Source: Microbacterium lacticum
Lineage (GTDB): Bacteria; Actinomycetota; Actinomycetes; Actinomycetales; Microbacteriaceae
Assembly: GCF_006716815.1 (NCBI RefSeq)
Contig: NZ_VFPS01000002.1
Span: 310,001 to 374,000 of the forward strand
Direction: 5' to 3'
Length of the DNA: 64,000 nucleotides
Shown here piece after piece: positions 25,570-31,859 of this stretch; position 1 is the first letter of the stretch, and every line of letters starts with the position of its first letter. A program made the translations under genes and the position numbers. The notes under the pieces are model-generated. The model saw only the letters and a program-made list of their open reading frames with translations, had not been told where the DNA came from and searched no databases.

Positions 25570-25600
25570 GGGCCGGGATCCATGCGGATCCCGGCCCTTT
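25570..25600 (+). terminator. Intrinsic terminator, displaced from the translocase 1 gene
   Basis: 12-bp perfect stem GGGCCGGGATCC (25570-25581) / GGATCCCGGCCC (25586-25597) with a 4-base loop and TTT. Before the IS481 insertion it would have lain about 15 bp after the stop at 24487. Confidence 0.85.
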
Positions 25601-25627
25601 GCTATGCCCCCTGGGGCTCGATCTTCA

Positions 25628-25641
25628 CCGTTTTGATATAG
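25628..25641 (+). promoter_or_regulatory. Shared 14-bp motif CCGTTTTGATATAG, copy 3
   Basis: Identical to the sites at 10816 and 14822 (which are on the other strand). It points towards the second translocase gene and lies 65 bp before its ATG (25706). Confidence 0.55.
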
Positions 25642-26296
25642 CTCCATGAGCCACCCGGCTCGACCTAGACGCTCCTAGAAAGGAGCACTACAGAGGAGTA
25701 ATCCGATGGTACAAATCTATGCTCGACTCAAGAACTTCTTCTCGAAGTACCCCGCCGAGACTCCAGCATCCGTCCCCCTCGCAATCGACACCGAGGGCAG
25801 CGCATGGAAACTCAATCTCCCTGACGGCCACGCCATGCTCTTTGGGCGTCCCGGCTCCGGCAAGAGTTCCGTGGTTCATGGCCTGATCCGTCAGCTCGCG
25901 CCCTTCGTCGAGGAGGGCAGGGTCAGGCTCTACGGCATCGACCCAAAGGCATCCGAGTTACGCGTCTACCGACAGTCCAGCCTCTTCGAGGACATCGCTC
26001 TTGACCAGGCGGTCGACGCGATTTCAGTGATTGACCAGGTCCACGGGGAGCTGACTAGTGTGCTCGATGCTCGCACTGTCTCCTTCGAGAGCGCCGAGGA
26101 TAGGAGCGCCCCGGCCCCTACCGCTGTGCTCATCATCGAGGAGTTCGCAAGTCTCCTGCTCGGCCTCCAGAAAATGGCACAGACTGGTCGGGAGGCAGCC
26201 GCGAAGAACAAGGAGGATGGCGAGAAGATCACAGTCCTTACTGGGGTGTGACACTTCTTGTAGACGGTCGTTACCAGGAAGGAACGACAGGCAGAG

Positions 26297-26587
26297 ATGT
26301 CTACGAATCGCAGGAAGTTCACTGAGGAGTTCAAGGCCGACGCGGTCCAGCTCGTCGTGCAGGGCGGCCGCCCGATCGCGCAGGTCGCGCGGGAGTTGGA
26401 GATCAACGAGAGCTCGCTCGGGTACTGGGTGAAGGCGTATCGGGCCCAGCACCCCGACCCGGAGACGGCGCCGCCACCGGTGGAGGCCGCGCGGATCGCA
26501 CGGTTGGAAGCGGAGAACCGGCGGCTCGCGGAGGAGAACGCGTTCTTGAAAAAAGCCGCGGCCTTCTTCGCGAAGGAGCAGCGGTGA
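26297..26587 (+). CDS. IS3 family transposase OrfA (type 2)
   Basis: 96 residues from ATG 26297. HTH_Tnp_1 type: 'RRKFTEEFKADAVQLVVQ', 'IAQVARELEINESSLGYWV', followed by a coiled coil 'RIARLEAENRRLAEENAFLK'. It overlaps orfB as GTGA. Confidence 0.92.
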   Translation: MSTNRRKFTEEFKADAVQLVVQGGRPIAQVARELEINESSLGYWVKAYRAQHPDPETAPPPVEAARIARLEAENRRLAEENAFLKKAAAFFAKEQR

Positions 26588-27474
26588 GCGAGAAGTTCAC
26601 GCTGATGCACGCGGAGAAGGCCACCTTCACGATCGAGCTGATGGCGCGCCTGCTCAGCGTCTCACGCGCCGGCTACTACGCGTGGGCGAAGCGGCGGGAC
26701 ACGATCCCGCCGACCACGGCGCGGAGGGTGTGGCTGTCTGGTGTGATCACGCAGATCCACGACGACTCGCACGGGGTGAACGGGTTCCGGCGGGTGCTCG
26801 CCGAATTGTCTCGCCGCGGGATCGCCGCGTCGGAGGGTCTGGTCCGCAAGATCATGCGGGAGGCGGGGATCTTCGGGATCCAGCCCCGCTCCAAGAAGCG
26901 CACCACGATCCCCGCCGACGACGTGGTGACCCGCCCCGATCTGCTCAAGCGGGACTTCACCGCCGACCGGCCCGGGGTCCGCTTCGTCGGCGACATCACC
27001 TACCTGCGCACCGGGGAAGGGTGGCTGTATCTGGCGACGGTGATCGACCTGTTCAACCGTGAGGTCGTGGGCTGGTCGATGGCTGAGCACATGCGCACCG
27101 AGCTGATCGGCGACGCCCTCACGATGGCCCATACCCACGGGCGCATCGAGTCGGGCGCTCTGTTCCACTCGGACCGCGGAAGCCAGTACACCTCTGACGA
27201 GTACGCCAAGCTCGCGGGCCGTTTCGGGGTGCGGTTGTCGGTGGGAAGGACCGGGGTGTGCTGGGACAACTCGGTCGCCGAATCGTGGTTCTCGATGCTC
27301 AAGAACGAGATGTACTACCGGCAGTCCTTCGCGACCCGGCGGCGAGCGAGATTCGCCGTGATGCAGTACATAGAGGTGTTCTACAACCGCCGCCGGCTGC
27401 ACTCCACCCTCGGCTACCGCACCCCCGCCGAGACCCGGGCCGCCTACTACGCCCAGACCGCAACCGCGGCCTGA
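26584..27474 (+). CDS. IS3 family transposase OrfB (type 2)
   Basis: 296 residues from GTG 26584. An HTH_21-like N-terminus ('SVSRAGYYAWAKRRD') precedes the rve core: 'VRFVGDITYLRTGEG', 'ALFHSDRGSQYTSDEYAK', 'DNSVAESWFSMLKNEMYY', and 'YNRRRLHSTLGYRTPAE' at the end. Intact. Confidence 0.93.
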   Translation: MSEKFTLMHAEKATFTIELMARLLSVSRAGYYAWAKRRDTIPPTTARRVWLSGVITQIHDDSHGVNGFRRVLAELSRRGIAASEGLVRKIMREAGIFGIQPRSKKRTTIPADDVVTRPDLLKRDFTADRPGVRFVGDITYLRTGEGWLYLATVIDLFNREVVGWSMAEHMRTELIGDALTMAHTHGRIESGALFHSDRGSQYTSDEYAKLAGRFGVRLSVGRTGVCWDNSVAESWFSMLKNEMYYRQSFATRRRARFAVMQYIEVFYNRRRLHSTLGYRTPAETRAAYYAQTATAA

Positions 27475-27929
27475 AATCCACAAAGAGATCGTCTACGAAG
27501 CTTGACACAGCCCATACCGCCGCAACCATCACGCTGGGAGAGCTGGCGGAGGATGCCCAAGGCCAGCTCTCGAAGATTCTGTCCATGGGGCGCTCTGTGG
27601 GCGTCTATGTTTTCGCAGCCACGCAAGCTGTTGAGATGGATCTTCTGGGGAGGATGCGAGACAACTTCCGGCCCGCCCTGTTCGGTCAGGACAGCAAGTA
27701 CGCAAATGACCGCCTTCTTGGGGTGGGTGCTGCTGATCGCGGCTTCGACTCCACGGCGATCCCCGTCGCCACCAAGGCCAACGACTACCTCACTGCTGGC
27801 ATCGCCTATGTCTCAGACGAGACGGGTAGCCCCAAGAAGGTCCACTTCGCCCACACCTCAGACGAGGAGGTCGCCGAGCTGGTGATGAAGTTCCCGAGGA
27901 CTGACTACCTCGATCCTCACCGCAACTAA

Positions 27930-28159
27930 CCCATGACCACCCAGGGCGGCGGTTCGGCTTCGGCTGGATCGTCGCCCTCTTTCATGCCCGCTCGATGGTG
28001 GCACTTTCCTCCAGGAACGATCGCTCGTGCATCATCATCAAGGAACGCCCATCTCAGCCTACGGTTGCCCGCGAGACAGCGAAGGACAGCCCAGAGGGTC
28101 GGTCCCATCGCGGCTCTAGCCTGCGCGCTCAGAACAGCCTCTCTGCACCCTGCCGATGG
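27930..28159. other. Short non-coding stretch
   Basis: 230 bp between convergent genes. It includes GCTCTAGCCTGCGCGCTCAGAA (28113-28134), which matches 21 of 22 bases at 14004-14025. Open frames here lack ribosome sites. Confidence 0.5.
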
Positions 28160-28459
28160 TCAGTCCCGGCGCGGCTTGAAGGCGTTGCCCCGGCAGAGAT
28201 CGCCCTCCACATAGCTGATCAGCTCGCCCGTCTGTGAGGTTCCGAGCCAGAGGTAGTCTCCCTCCCGCCAGTCGATGTGCCAGCCAGCCTTGGAGAGAGA
28301 ATCGCCGAGAGTCTCATCAGCTCCTCCAGGGAAGAAGGCTTCCCCGGAGGAGGGCGGTTCGAAGAGATCAAGGATCGCCTTCAGCCCGTCAAAGGTCTGC
28401 GGCTTCTCCTTCTCGATCCGGTCGAGCGTGTGCTGATACTGCTTCCAGTAGTTGTCCAT
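28160..28459 (-). CDS. Hypothetical element protein
   Basis: 99 residues from ATG 28459. Acidic and aromatic: 'YWKQYQHTLDRIEKEKPQTFDGLKAIL', 'GWHIDWREGDYLWLG'. No family recognised. It reads leftward, convergent with the ATPase 2 gene. Confidence 0.6.
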   Translation of the reverse strand: MDNYWKQYQHTLDRIEKEKPQTFDGLKAILDLFEPPSSGEAFFPGGADETLGDSLSKAGWHIDWREGDYLWLGTSQTGELISYVEGDLCRGNAFKPRRD

Positions 28460-28524
28460 GCGGCGACGATACGCGGATGCTGACGAGAGGAAAAACCCAG
28501 GTCAAAAGTATTTTTGCAGAGGAG

Positions 28525-28552
28525 TTGACTCCTAGTAGCTACTCAATATTGT
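28525..28552 (+). promoter_or_regulatory. Promoter for the small-protein gene at 28596
   Basis: TTGACT (-35, 28525-28530), 16 bp, TATTGT (-10, 28547-28552), 43 bp before the ATG. It lies in a locally AT-rich stretch and is the clearest sigma70-type promoter seen in the element. Confidence 0.6.
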
Positions 28553-28595
28553 TGGCCATGTTCACACCACAACCACCGCTCGAAAGGCAACCATC

Positions 28596-28838
28596 ATGGC
28601 AAACGCAACCGCTCCCCAGACCACCACCGCTCCCAAGGCTGAGGCCTTCGACCGCTCCGAGATCACTCGGATGTTCGCTCGCCTGAAGCACGAGGTCGGC
28701 GGCTTGGTCCAGGACGCTGATCGGACCCGTCCGTTCTACGCCAAGAGCAAGGAGGAAGCAGCCGCCAAGCGCGATGCTGCCGTCAAGGTGCTCACCGAGC
28801 TGGCCGACCGGATCGATGTGCTGAAGAAGCAGGACTGA
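28596..28838 (+). CDS. Small hypothetical element protein (80 aa)
   Basis: ATG 28596 with GAAAGG about 10 bases upstream. A disordered Thr/Ala-rich N-terminus is followed by a long charged helix ('DRSEITRMFARLKHEVGGLV', 'KRDAAVKVLTELADRIDVLKK'). It looks like a small helical or coiled-coil protein, expressed from its own promoter and ended by the terminator at 28851. Function unknown. Confidence 0.7.
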   Translation: MANATAPQTTTAPKAEAFDRSEITRMFARLKHEVGGLVQDADRTRPFYAKSKEEAAAKRDAAVKVLTELADRIDVLKKQD

Positions 28839-28850
28839 TCGGAACCAGCA

Positions 28851-28879
28851 GGGCCGGGGATCATCCCCGGCCCTTCCTC
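28851..28879 (+). terminator. Intrinsic terminator
   Basis: GGGCCGGGGAT (28851-28861) pairs with ATCCCCGGCCC (28863-28873), followed by TTCCTCGTT. It ends the 28596 gene. The stem resembles the one at 25570. Confidence 0.8.
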
Positions 28880-28906
28880 GTTAACCATCTACCAAGAAAG
28901 CAGATC

Positions 28907-29143
28907 ATGGCCTCGCAGGTTCTTCTCAACATCTCCGACAACCAGGGCTACGCCCCCGATCAGATCAGCACCAACTTCACGCTGGCCCGACTCCGCGAAG
29001 AAGTCGAGCAGGCCATCGAGGTCTACGGTGCTGATTCCGTGATCGTGCTCAACAACGGCCAGCGCTACGGCGCAACCTACGGCTCGATCATCGACTCGCC
29101 CTCCACCGATCTCTTCTACAGCCCCGAGGAGGAGGAGAACTGA
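28907..29143 (+). CDS. Small hypothetical element protein (78 aa)
   Basis: ATG 28907 with AAGAAAG upstream. 'VLLNISDNQGYAPDQISTNF', 'TLARLREEVEQAIEVYG', 'DSVIVLNNGQRYGATYG', acidic tail 'SPEEEEN'. It looks like a compact alpha/beta protein. The stop overlaps the next ATG (TGATG), so this is the first gene of a three-gene unit. No family recognised. Confidence 0.7.
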   Translation: MASQVLLNISDNQGYAPDQISTNFTLARLREEVEQAIEVYGADSVIVLNNGQRYGATYGSIIDSPSTDLFYSPEEEEN

Positions 29144-29310
29144 TGGCAACCTACGATGCAACTGAGGCCCACAAGCACATCAAGCCCGAGCTGATGGCTG
29201 AGTTCAAGAAGACCCTGGCCGACGCTGAGGCGCAGGGGCAGGAGGTCTATTCGGTCATCGTCGGCAACGGCGTGCCCTTGCTCTACTCAGTGAGGGACAA
29301 GCAGCCATGA
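29143..29310 (+). CDS. Small hypothetical element protein (55 aa)
   Basis: Starts at ATG 29143, coupled to the previous stop, and ends at 29310 with an ATGA overlap to the next gene. Begins 'MATYDATEAHKHIKPELMAE' and later has 'EVYSVIVGNGVPLLYSV'. Its second half resembles the 'SVIVLNNGQRYGATYG' stretch of the gene before it, so the two may share ancestry. Confidence 0.6.
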   Translation: MATYDATEAHKHIKPELMAEFKKTLADAEAQGQEVYSVIVGNGVPLLYSVRDKQP

Positions 29311-29444
29311 CCTTCCAGGATCTCCTAGAGCTGCTGAGACGAGCTATCGAGATCGCCCTGCAGGCAGCCCAAGACGGCTGGGAGATCAGCCGTCCGCATC
29401 TCCAGGAAGGTGCCCAGTGGCTCGCTGACCGCCTTGCTGGGTGA
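29307..29444 (+). CDS. Small hypothetical element protein (45 aa)
   Basis: ATG 29307 overlaps the previous stop (ATGA). 'MTFQDLLELLRRAIEIALQA' and 'WEISRPHLQEGAQWLADRLAG' form two amphipathic helices. The unit of three ends in the terminator at 29464. Support is the coupling and the clean end; function unknown. Confidence 0.55.
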   Translation: MTFQDLLELLRRAIEIALQAAQDGWEISRPHLQEGAQWLADRLAG

Positions 29445-29463
29445 TCTCCCCGCACCAACGCAA

Positions 29464-29493
29464 AGAGCCCCCGGCCATTGGCCGGGGGCTCTT
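29464..29493. terminator. Bidirectional intrinsic terminator
   Basis: AGAGCCCCCGGCCA (29464-29477) pairs with TGGCCGGGGGCTCT (29479-29492). It separates the plus-strand three-gene unit from the convergent minus-strand genes. Confidence 0.85.
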
Positions 29494-29498
29494 GCTCG

Positions 29499-29675
29499 TC
29501 AGAGCGCTTCGCGCAGATACTCGAAGATGATCGAGGCTAGCTCCTCGTGAAGGCTTCCTTCCCGCTCCAGTGTTTCCACCGCTGAGATCCAGCTCTCTGC
29601 ATCGATCTCCAGGCCGAGGGCCGCTTCGGCATGGGCGCGGGTGATCTGCTGCCAGATTGTGGCCTCACTCATCAT
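29499..29675 (-). CDS. Small hypothetical element protein (58 aa)
   Basis: ATG 29675 (or 29672) overlaps the stop of the upstream minus-strand gene as ATGA. Contains 'ATIWQQITRAHAEAALGLEI' and 'SLHEELASIIFEYLREAL'. Helical and acidic. No family recognised; translational coupling supports it. Confidence 0.6.
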   Translation of the reverse strand: MMSEATIWQQITRAHAEAALGLEIDAESWISAVETLEREGSLHEELASIIFEYLREAL

Positions 29676-30307
29676 GCTGCCGCTCGCTGGCTGTACTCAC
29701 AGGGACCATGCACCTGTGCCCAGGAAACGGCTCCCGAGTCGAGCTGTTTCTGAGCCTCCGAAGCCAAGCGGTAGTTGAAATCAACCGCCGACACGATCAC
29801 GCCTCGGTAGATGTCAGCCCAGTTCTCATCGGGGAAGAGTTCGCGGCCTGGCAAGCCGTCGTGGAAGATGAAGGTCATCAGAAGGAGGAACTTAGCCTGC
29901 TCACTGGTGCCCACATCCGCACCGTTGCGCGGATCCATGAAGTTGGCCATGAAGTCGAGCGGATCATCGAGAGTTCGCATCCGCCGCTGCTCGCAGAGCG
30001 CAAAGTGGCGGGATAGGATCTTGACCGCGACATACCCGATCAGTGTCTCGACGGCGGTTCGGTAGCTCACTGCTCCCGCGTGGAATCGATCCATGACCTC
30101 CGCGCTGTTCGCGGGGGAGATCACATCTTCGTTGTAGTCGACGAGTAGCTGAAGCCGACCACAGGGGGCGGATCTCGTCCAGAGCTCCAGCCGCTCCTGT
30201 CTGGCGAATCGACTCTCTCTGCTGTCGAGCCCGAACAGGTTGTCCCAGCGAATCGGAGTCTTCTTGTTAGTAGTGCGCTTGCGCTTGTTTCGTACTGCTT
30301 TGCCCAT
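29672..30307 (-). CDS. Hypothetical element protein (211 aa)
   Basis: ATG 30307 with AAGGAGG upstream (30312-30318 on the minus strand). Very basic N-terminus ('KAVRNKRKRTTNKKTPIRW'), then a helical body ('DPLDFMANFMDPRNG', 'EQAKFLLLMTFIFHDGLPG', 'DYNEDVISPANSAEV'). No catalytic motif seen and no family recognised. Coupled to the 58-residue gene downstream. Confidence 0.65.
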   Translation of the reverse strand: MGKAVRNKRKRTTNKKTPIRWDNLFGLDSRESRFARQERLELWTRSAPCGRLQLLVDYNEDVISPANSAEVMDRFHAGAVSYRTAVETLIGYVAVKILSRHFALCEQRRMRTLDDPLDFMANFMDPRNGADVGTSEQAKFLLLMTFIFHDGLPGRELFPDENWADIYRGVIVSAVDFNYRLASEAQKQLDSGAVSWAQVHGPCEYSQRAAA

Positions 30308-30330
30308 CGTGGGCCTCCTTGTCTTAGTGC

Positions 30331-30363
30331 GGGGCCGCTACCCGTTGTGTGGGTAGCGGCCCC
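30331..30363. terminator. Hairpin terminator
   Basis: 13-bp perfect stem GGGGCCGCTACCC (30331-30343) / GGGTAGCGGCCCC (30351-30363), loop GTTGTGT. It follows the minus-strand gene ending at 30379. It has no T-run. Confidence 0.7.
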
Positions 30364-30378
30364 GATTACTGCTCGGGG

Positions 30379-30807
30379 TTAGGCGGCTGCCTGCTCGGAC
30401 ATTTCCAGCTCGGCGAGTTCCCTCGCCTCACGCCTCGCACGCTTCTTGGCCTCCTTGGCCCGGCGCTTACGCTCCAGCTCGACGGCCTTCACATCCTCGA
30501 CGGCATCCATGTAGCGGGCGAAGACCTTGCCCTTGTAGGAGTAGCTGGGGATGCCGCTCGGAGTGTTCCGGTTCTCCTTGCGATCTTCGAGAACGAAGTG
30601 CAGCTCCAGGCGGGGATCGATCTTGGCTGCCTGGCCCTCCAGCGTGCCGAAGTAGGCCTTATCCATCAGGTGGCCGTCTCCGAGAAGGATGTACTTGCCG
30701 GGGTTCTTCTTCGCCTTCTTGACGGAGGCATCGTTCAGGTAGGTCCGGCCCTTCTCCTTGAGGGTGTAGCCGGGGGTGGGGAGAGAATCGAAAACGATCT
30801 CGGACAT
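30379..30807 (-). CDS. Hypothetical element protein with basic C-terminal helix (142 aa)
   Basis: ATG 30807. The first ~95 residues look like a compact domain ('IVFDSLPTPGYTLKEKGRTY', 'KYILLGDGHLMDKAYFGTLEG', 'KIDPRLELHFVLEDR'). The end is a long helix with 'LERKRRAKEAKKRARREARE' that could bind nucleic acid. No family recognised. Confidence 0.65.
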   Translation of the reverse strand: MSEIVFDSLPTPGYTLKEKGRTYLNDASVKKAKKNPGKYILLGDGHLMDKAYFGTLEGQAAKIDPRLELHFVLEDRKENRNTPSGIPSYSYKGKVFARYMDAVEDVKAVELERKRRAKEAKKRARREARELAELEMSEQAAA

Positions 30808-31270
30808 AGTGGTTCTCTTTTCTGCCCTTGCGGGCGGGTTTGATTGGTGGCTCTCGTGAGCCGGTTTTCTTTGGGTCGGACGGGACCTGTGCCCCGCCGA
30901 GGTCTGTTGTCGCGCCAACGGCGCTCTCTTGAGCTAGGCCACTCGCGGCCTCTCTCGGAAAAATCGGATTCAGTTTTCAAGGTTCAGAAGCCCTTGACCG
31001 GTTCCTCGTCTCCTCCCCGGGGTTGCTTCGTGTCTTCGACTTTACGGAATGAATCTCTTAGATTCAAGCTCGGATCCGCCCCTTTCAACAGGGAGGGGAA
31101 AATGCCTCGTTTTGCCGCATGATTCCGGGGGTGATTTCGCAGATCTGCAAAAAGAAAAAAATCTAAAGACCTTCCTGAACGGCCTCCGCGCCCATTTCGA
31201 GCACCCTGAGTAGCCTCGCAATCGCCGAGATTGATCCATCTCACTCGCACATCGGAGGTAGAATGAGCAC
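30808..31270. other. Non-coding region
   Basis: 463 bp between divergent genes with no supported CDS. It contains a small hairpin GAATCTCTTAGATTC (about 31050-31065), an A-rich stretch (31148-31163) and a ribosome site GGAGG (31254-31258). A six-codon frame ATGAGCACATGGCAGATGTAG (31263-31283) overlaps the next start in another frame. Confidence 0.5.
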
Positions 31271-31720
31271 ATGGCAGATGTAGTGATGAAGATCGATGAC
31301 CTCGACGGAACCCCGATCCCTCCCGGCCAGGGCGGAACTGTCCGCTTCGGATTCCGGGGCAAGGAGTACGCCATCGATCTGACCTCAGCCCACGAGGAGG
31401 AGCTGGCATCGTTGCTCAGCCCCTACATCGAAAAGGCGAAGGAAGCAGAGGTGCTGGACTCGCTCAACGGTGAGCCACCCTTGGCCGCCGATGAGGCTGA
31501 TCGAGAAATGGCGAAGCTGTTGCAGGCCGAAGCGAAGCGGAACCTGCGGCTCGGCAAGAAGCCCTATGACACCATCGCCGCGCGAGAGTGGCTGACTCAG
31601 CAGGGCATCGAGTACAACCAGATGGGACGGCTGGCGAAGGAGTATCGCGAGATCTACGAGCGTCACTTCGGCCTACCGAGCTACGACCTCTCGGCCAAAC
31701 ACGCGGTCGCGAGCGACTGA
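31271..31720 (+). CDS. Lsr2-like nucleoid-associated protein
   Basis: 149 residues from ATG 31271. The N-terminal ~58 residues follow the Lsr2 dimerisation domain ('VVMKIDDLDGTPI', 'TVRFGFRGKEYAIDL', 'EEELASLLSPYIEKAKEAE'). The C-terminal part 'AREWLTQQGIEYNQMGRLAKEYREIYERHF' matches the Lsr2 DNA-binding domain, with MGR where canonical Lsr2 has the RGR minor-groove hook. Lsr2 bridges AT-rich DNA and silences foreign genes; an element-borne copy could silence its own genes or interfere with the host Lsr2. The linker is longer than usual. Confidence 0.8.
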   Translation: MADVVMKIDDLDGTPIPPGQGGTVRFGFRGKEYAIDLTSAHEEELASLLSPYIEKAKEAEVLDSLNGEPPLAADEADREMAKLLQAEAKRNLRLGKKPYDTIAAREWLTQQGIEYNQMGRLAKEYREIYERHFGLPSYDLSAKHAVASD

Positions 31721-31811
31721 CCATAGGAGGCGATCTCAGCGCCCGAGCACCGCAGTCGATGCGATTGCTCGCCCTCGGCGTGATGGGCGCAGGAGCGGGC
31801 AGCTACGACAA

Positions 31812-31837
31812 AGCCCGGGGCATGGATGCCCCGGGCT
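31812..31837. terminator. Bidirectional hairpin terminator
   Basis: 12-bp perfect stem AGCCCGGGGCAT (31812-31823) / ATGCCCCGGGCT (31826-31837), between the convergent Lsr2-like and recombinase genes. Confidence 0.75.
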
Positions 31838-31859
31838 CATGTGTGCAGCGTGCTGCCCG

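Larger units (their letters stand above)
26247..27509 (+). mobile_element. IS3-family IS, copy type 2 (1263 bp)
   Basis: Imperfect inverted ends TGTGACACTTCTTGTAGACG (left) and, from the right, TGTGTCAAGCTTCGTAGACG. Overlapping orfA and orfB lie inside. No target duplication is visible (GGG left, GCC right); removing 26246-27509 rejoins the ATPase frame. Confidence 0.85.
25706..27929 (+). pseudogene. FtsK/TraB-like ATPase 2, split by an IS3
   Basis: The 5' part is 25706-26245, the 3' part 27510-27929; about 320 residues in all. GAAAGGAG lies upstream. It is a shorter paralogue of translocase 1 without membrane segments: 'YPAETPASVPLAID', Walker A 'GRPGSGKSS', 'LYGIDPKASELRVYRQ', Walker B 'AVLIIEEF'. 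After the IS come 'GRSVGVYVFAATQAVEMDLLGRM' and a C-terminal domain. The 5' fragment ends soon after Walker B with stop codons in the IS, so the motor is broken. It may once have been a cytosolic partner or competitor of translocase 1. Confidence 0.8.

Noticed and set aside
30895..30965. tRNA-like stretch on the minus strand (TAGCTCAAGAGAGC resembles a D-arm)
   Set aside because: No complementary acceptor stem and no TTCRANN T-loop at the right distance; not a credible tRNA.
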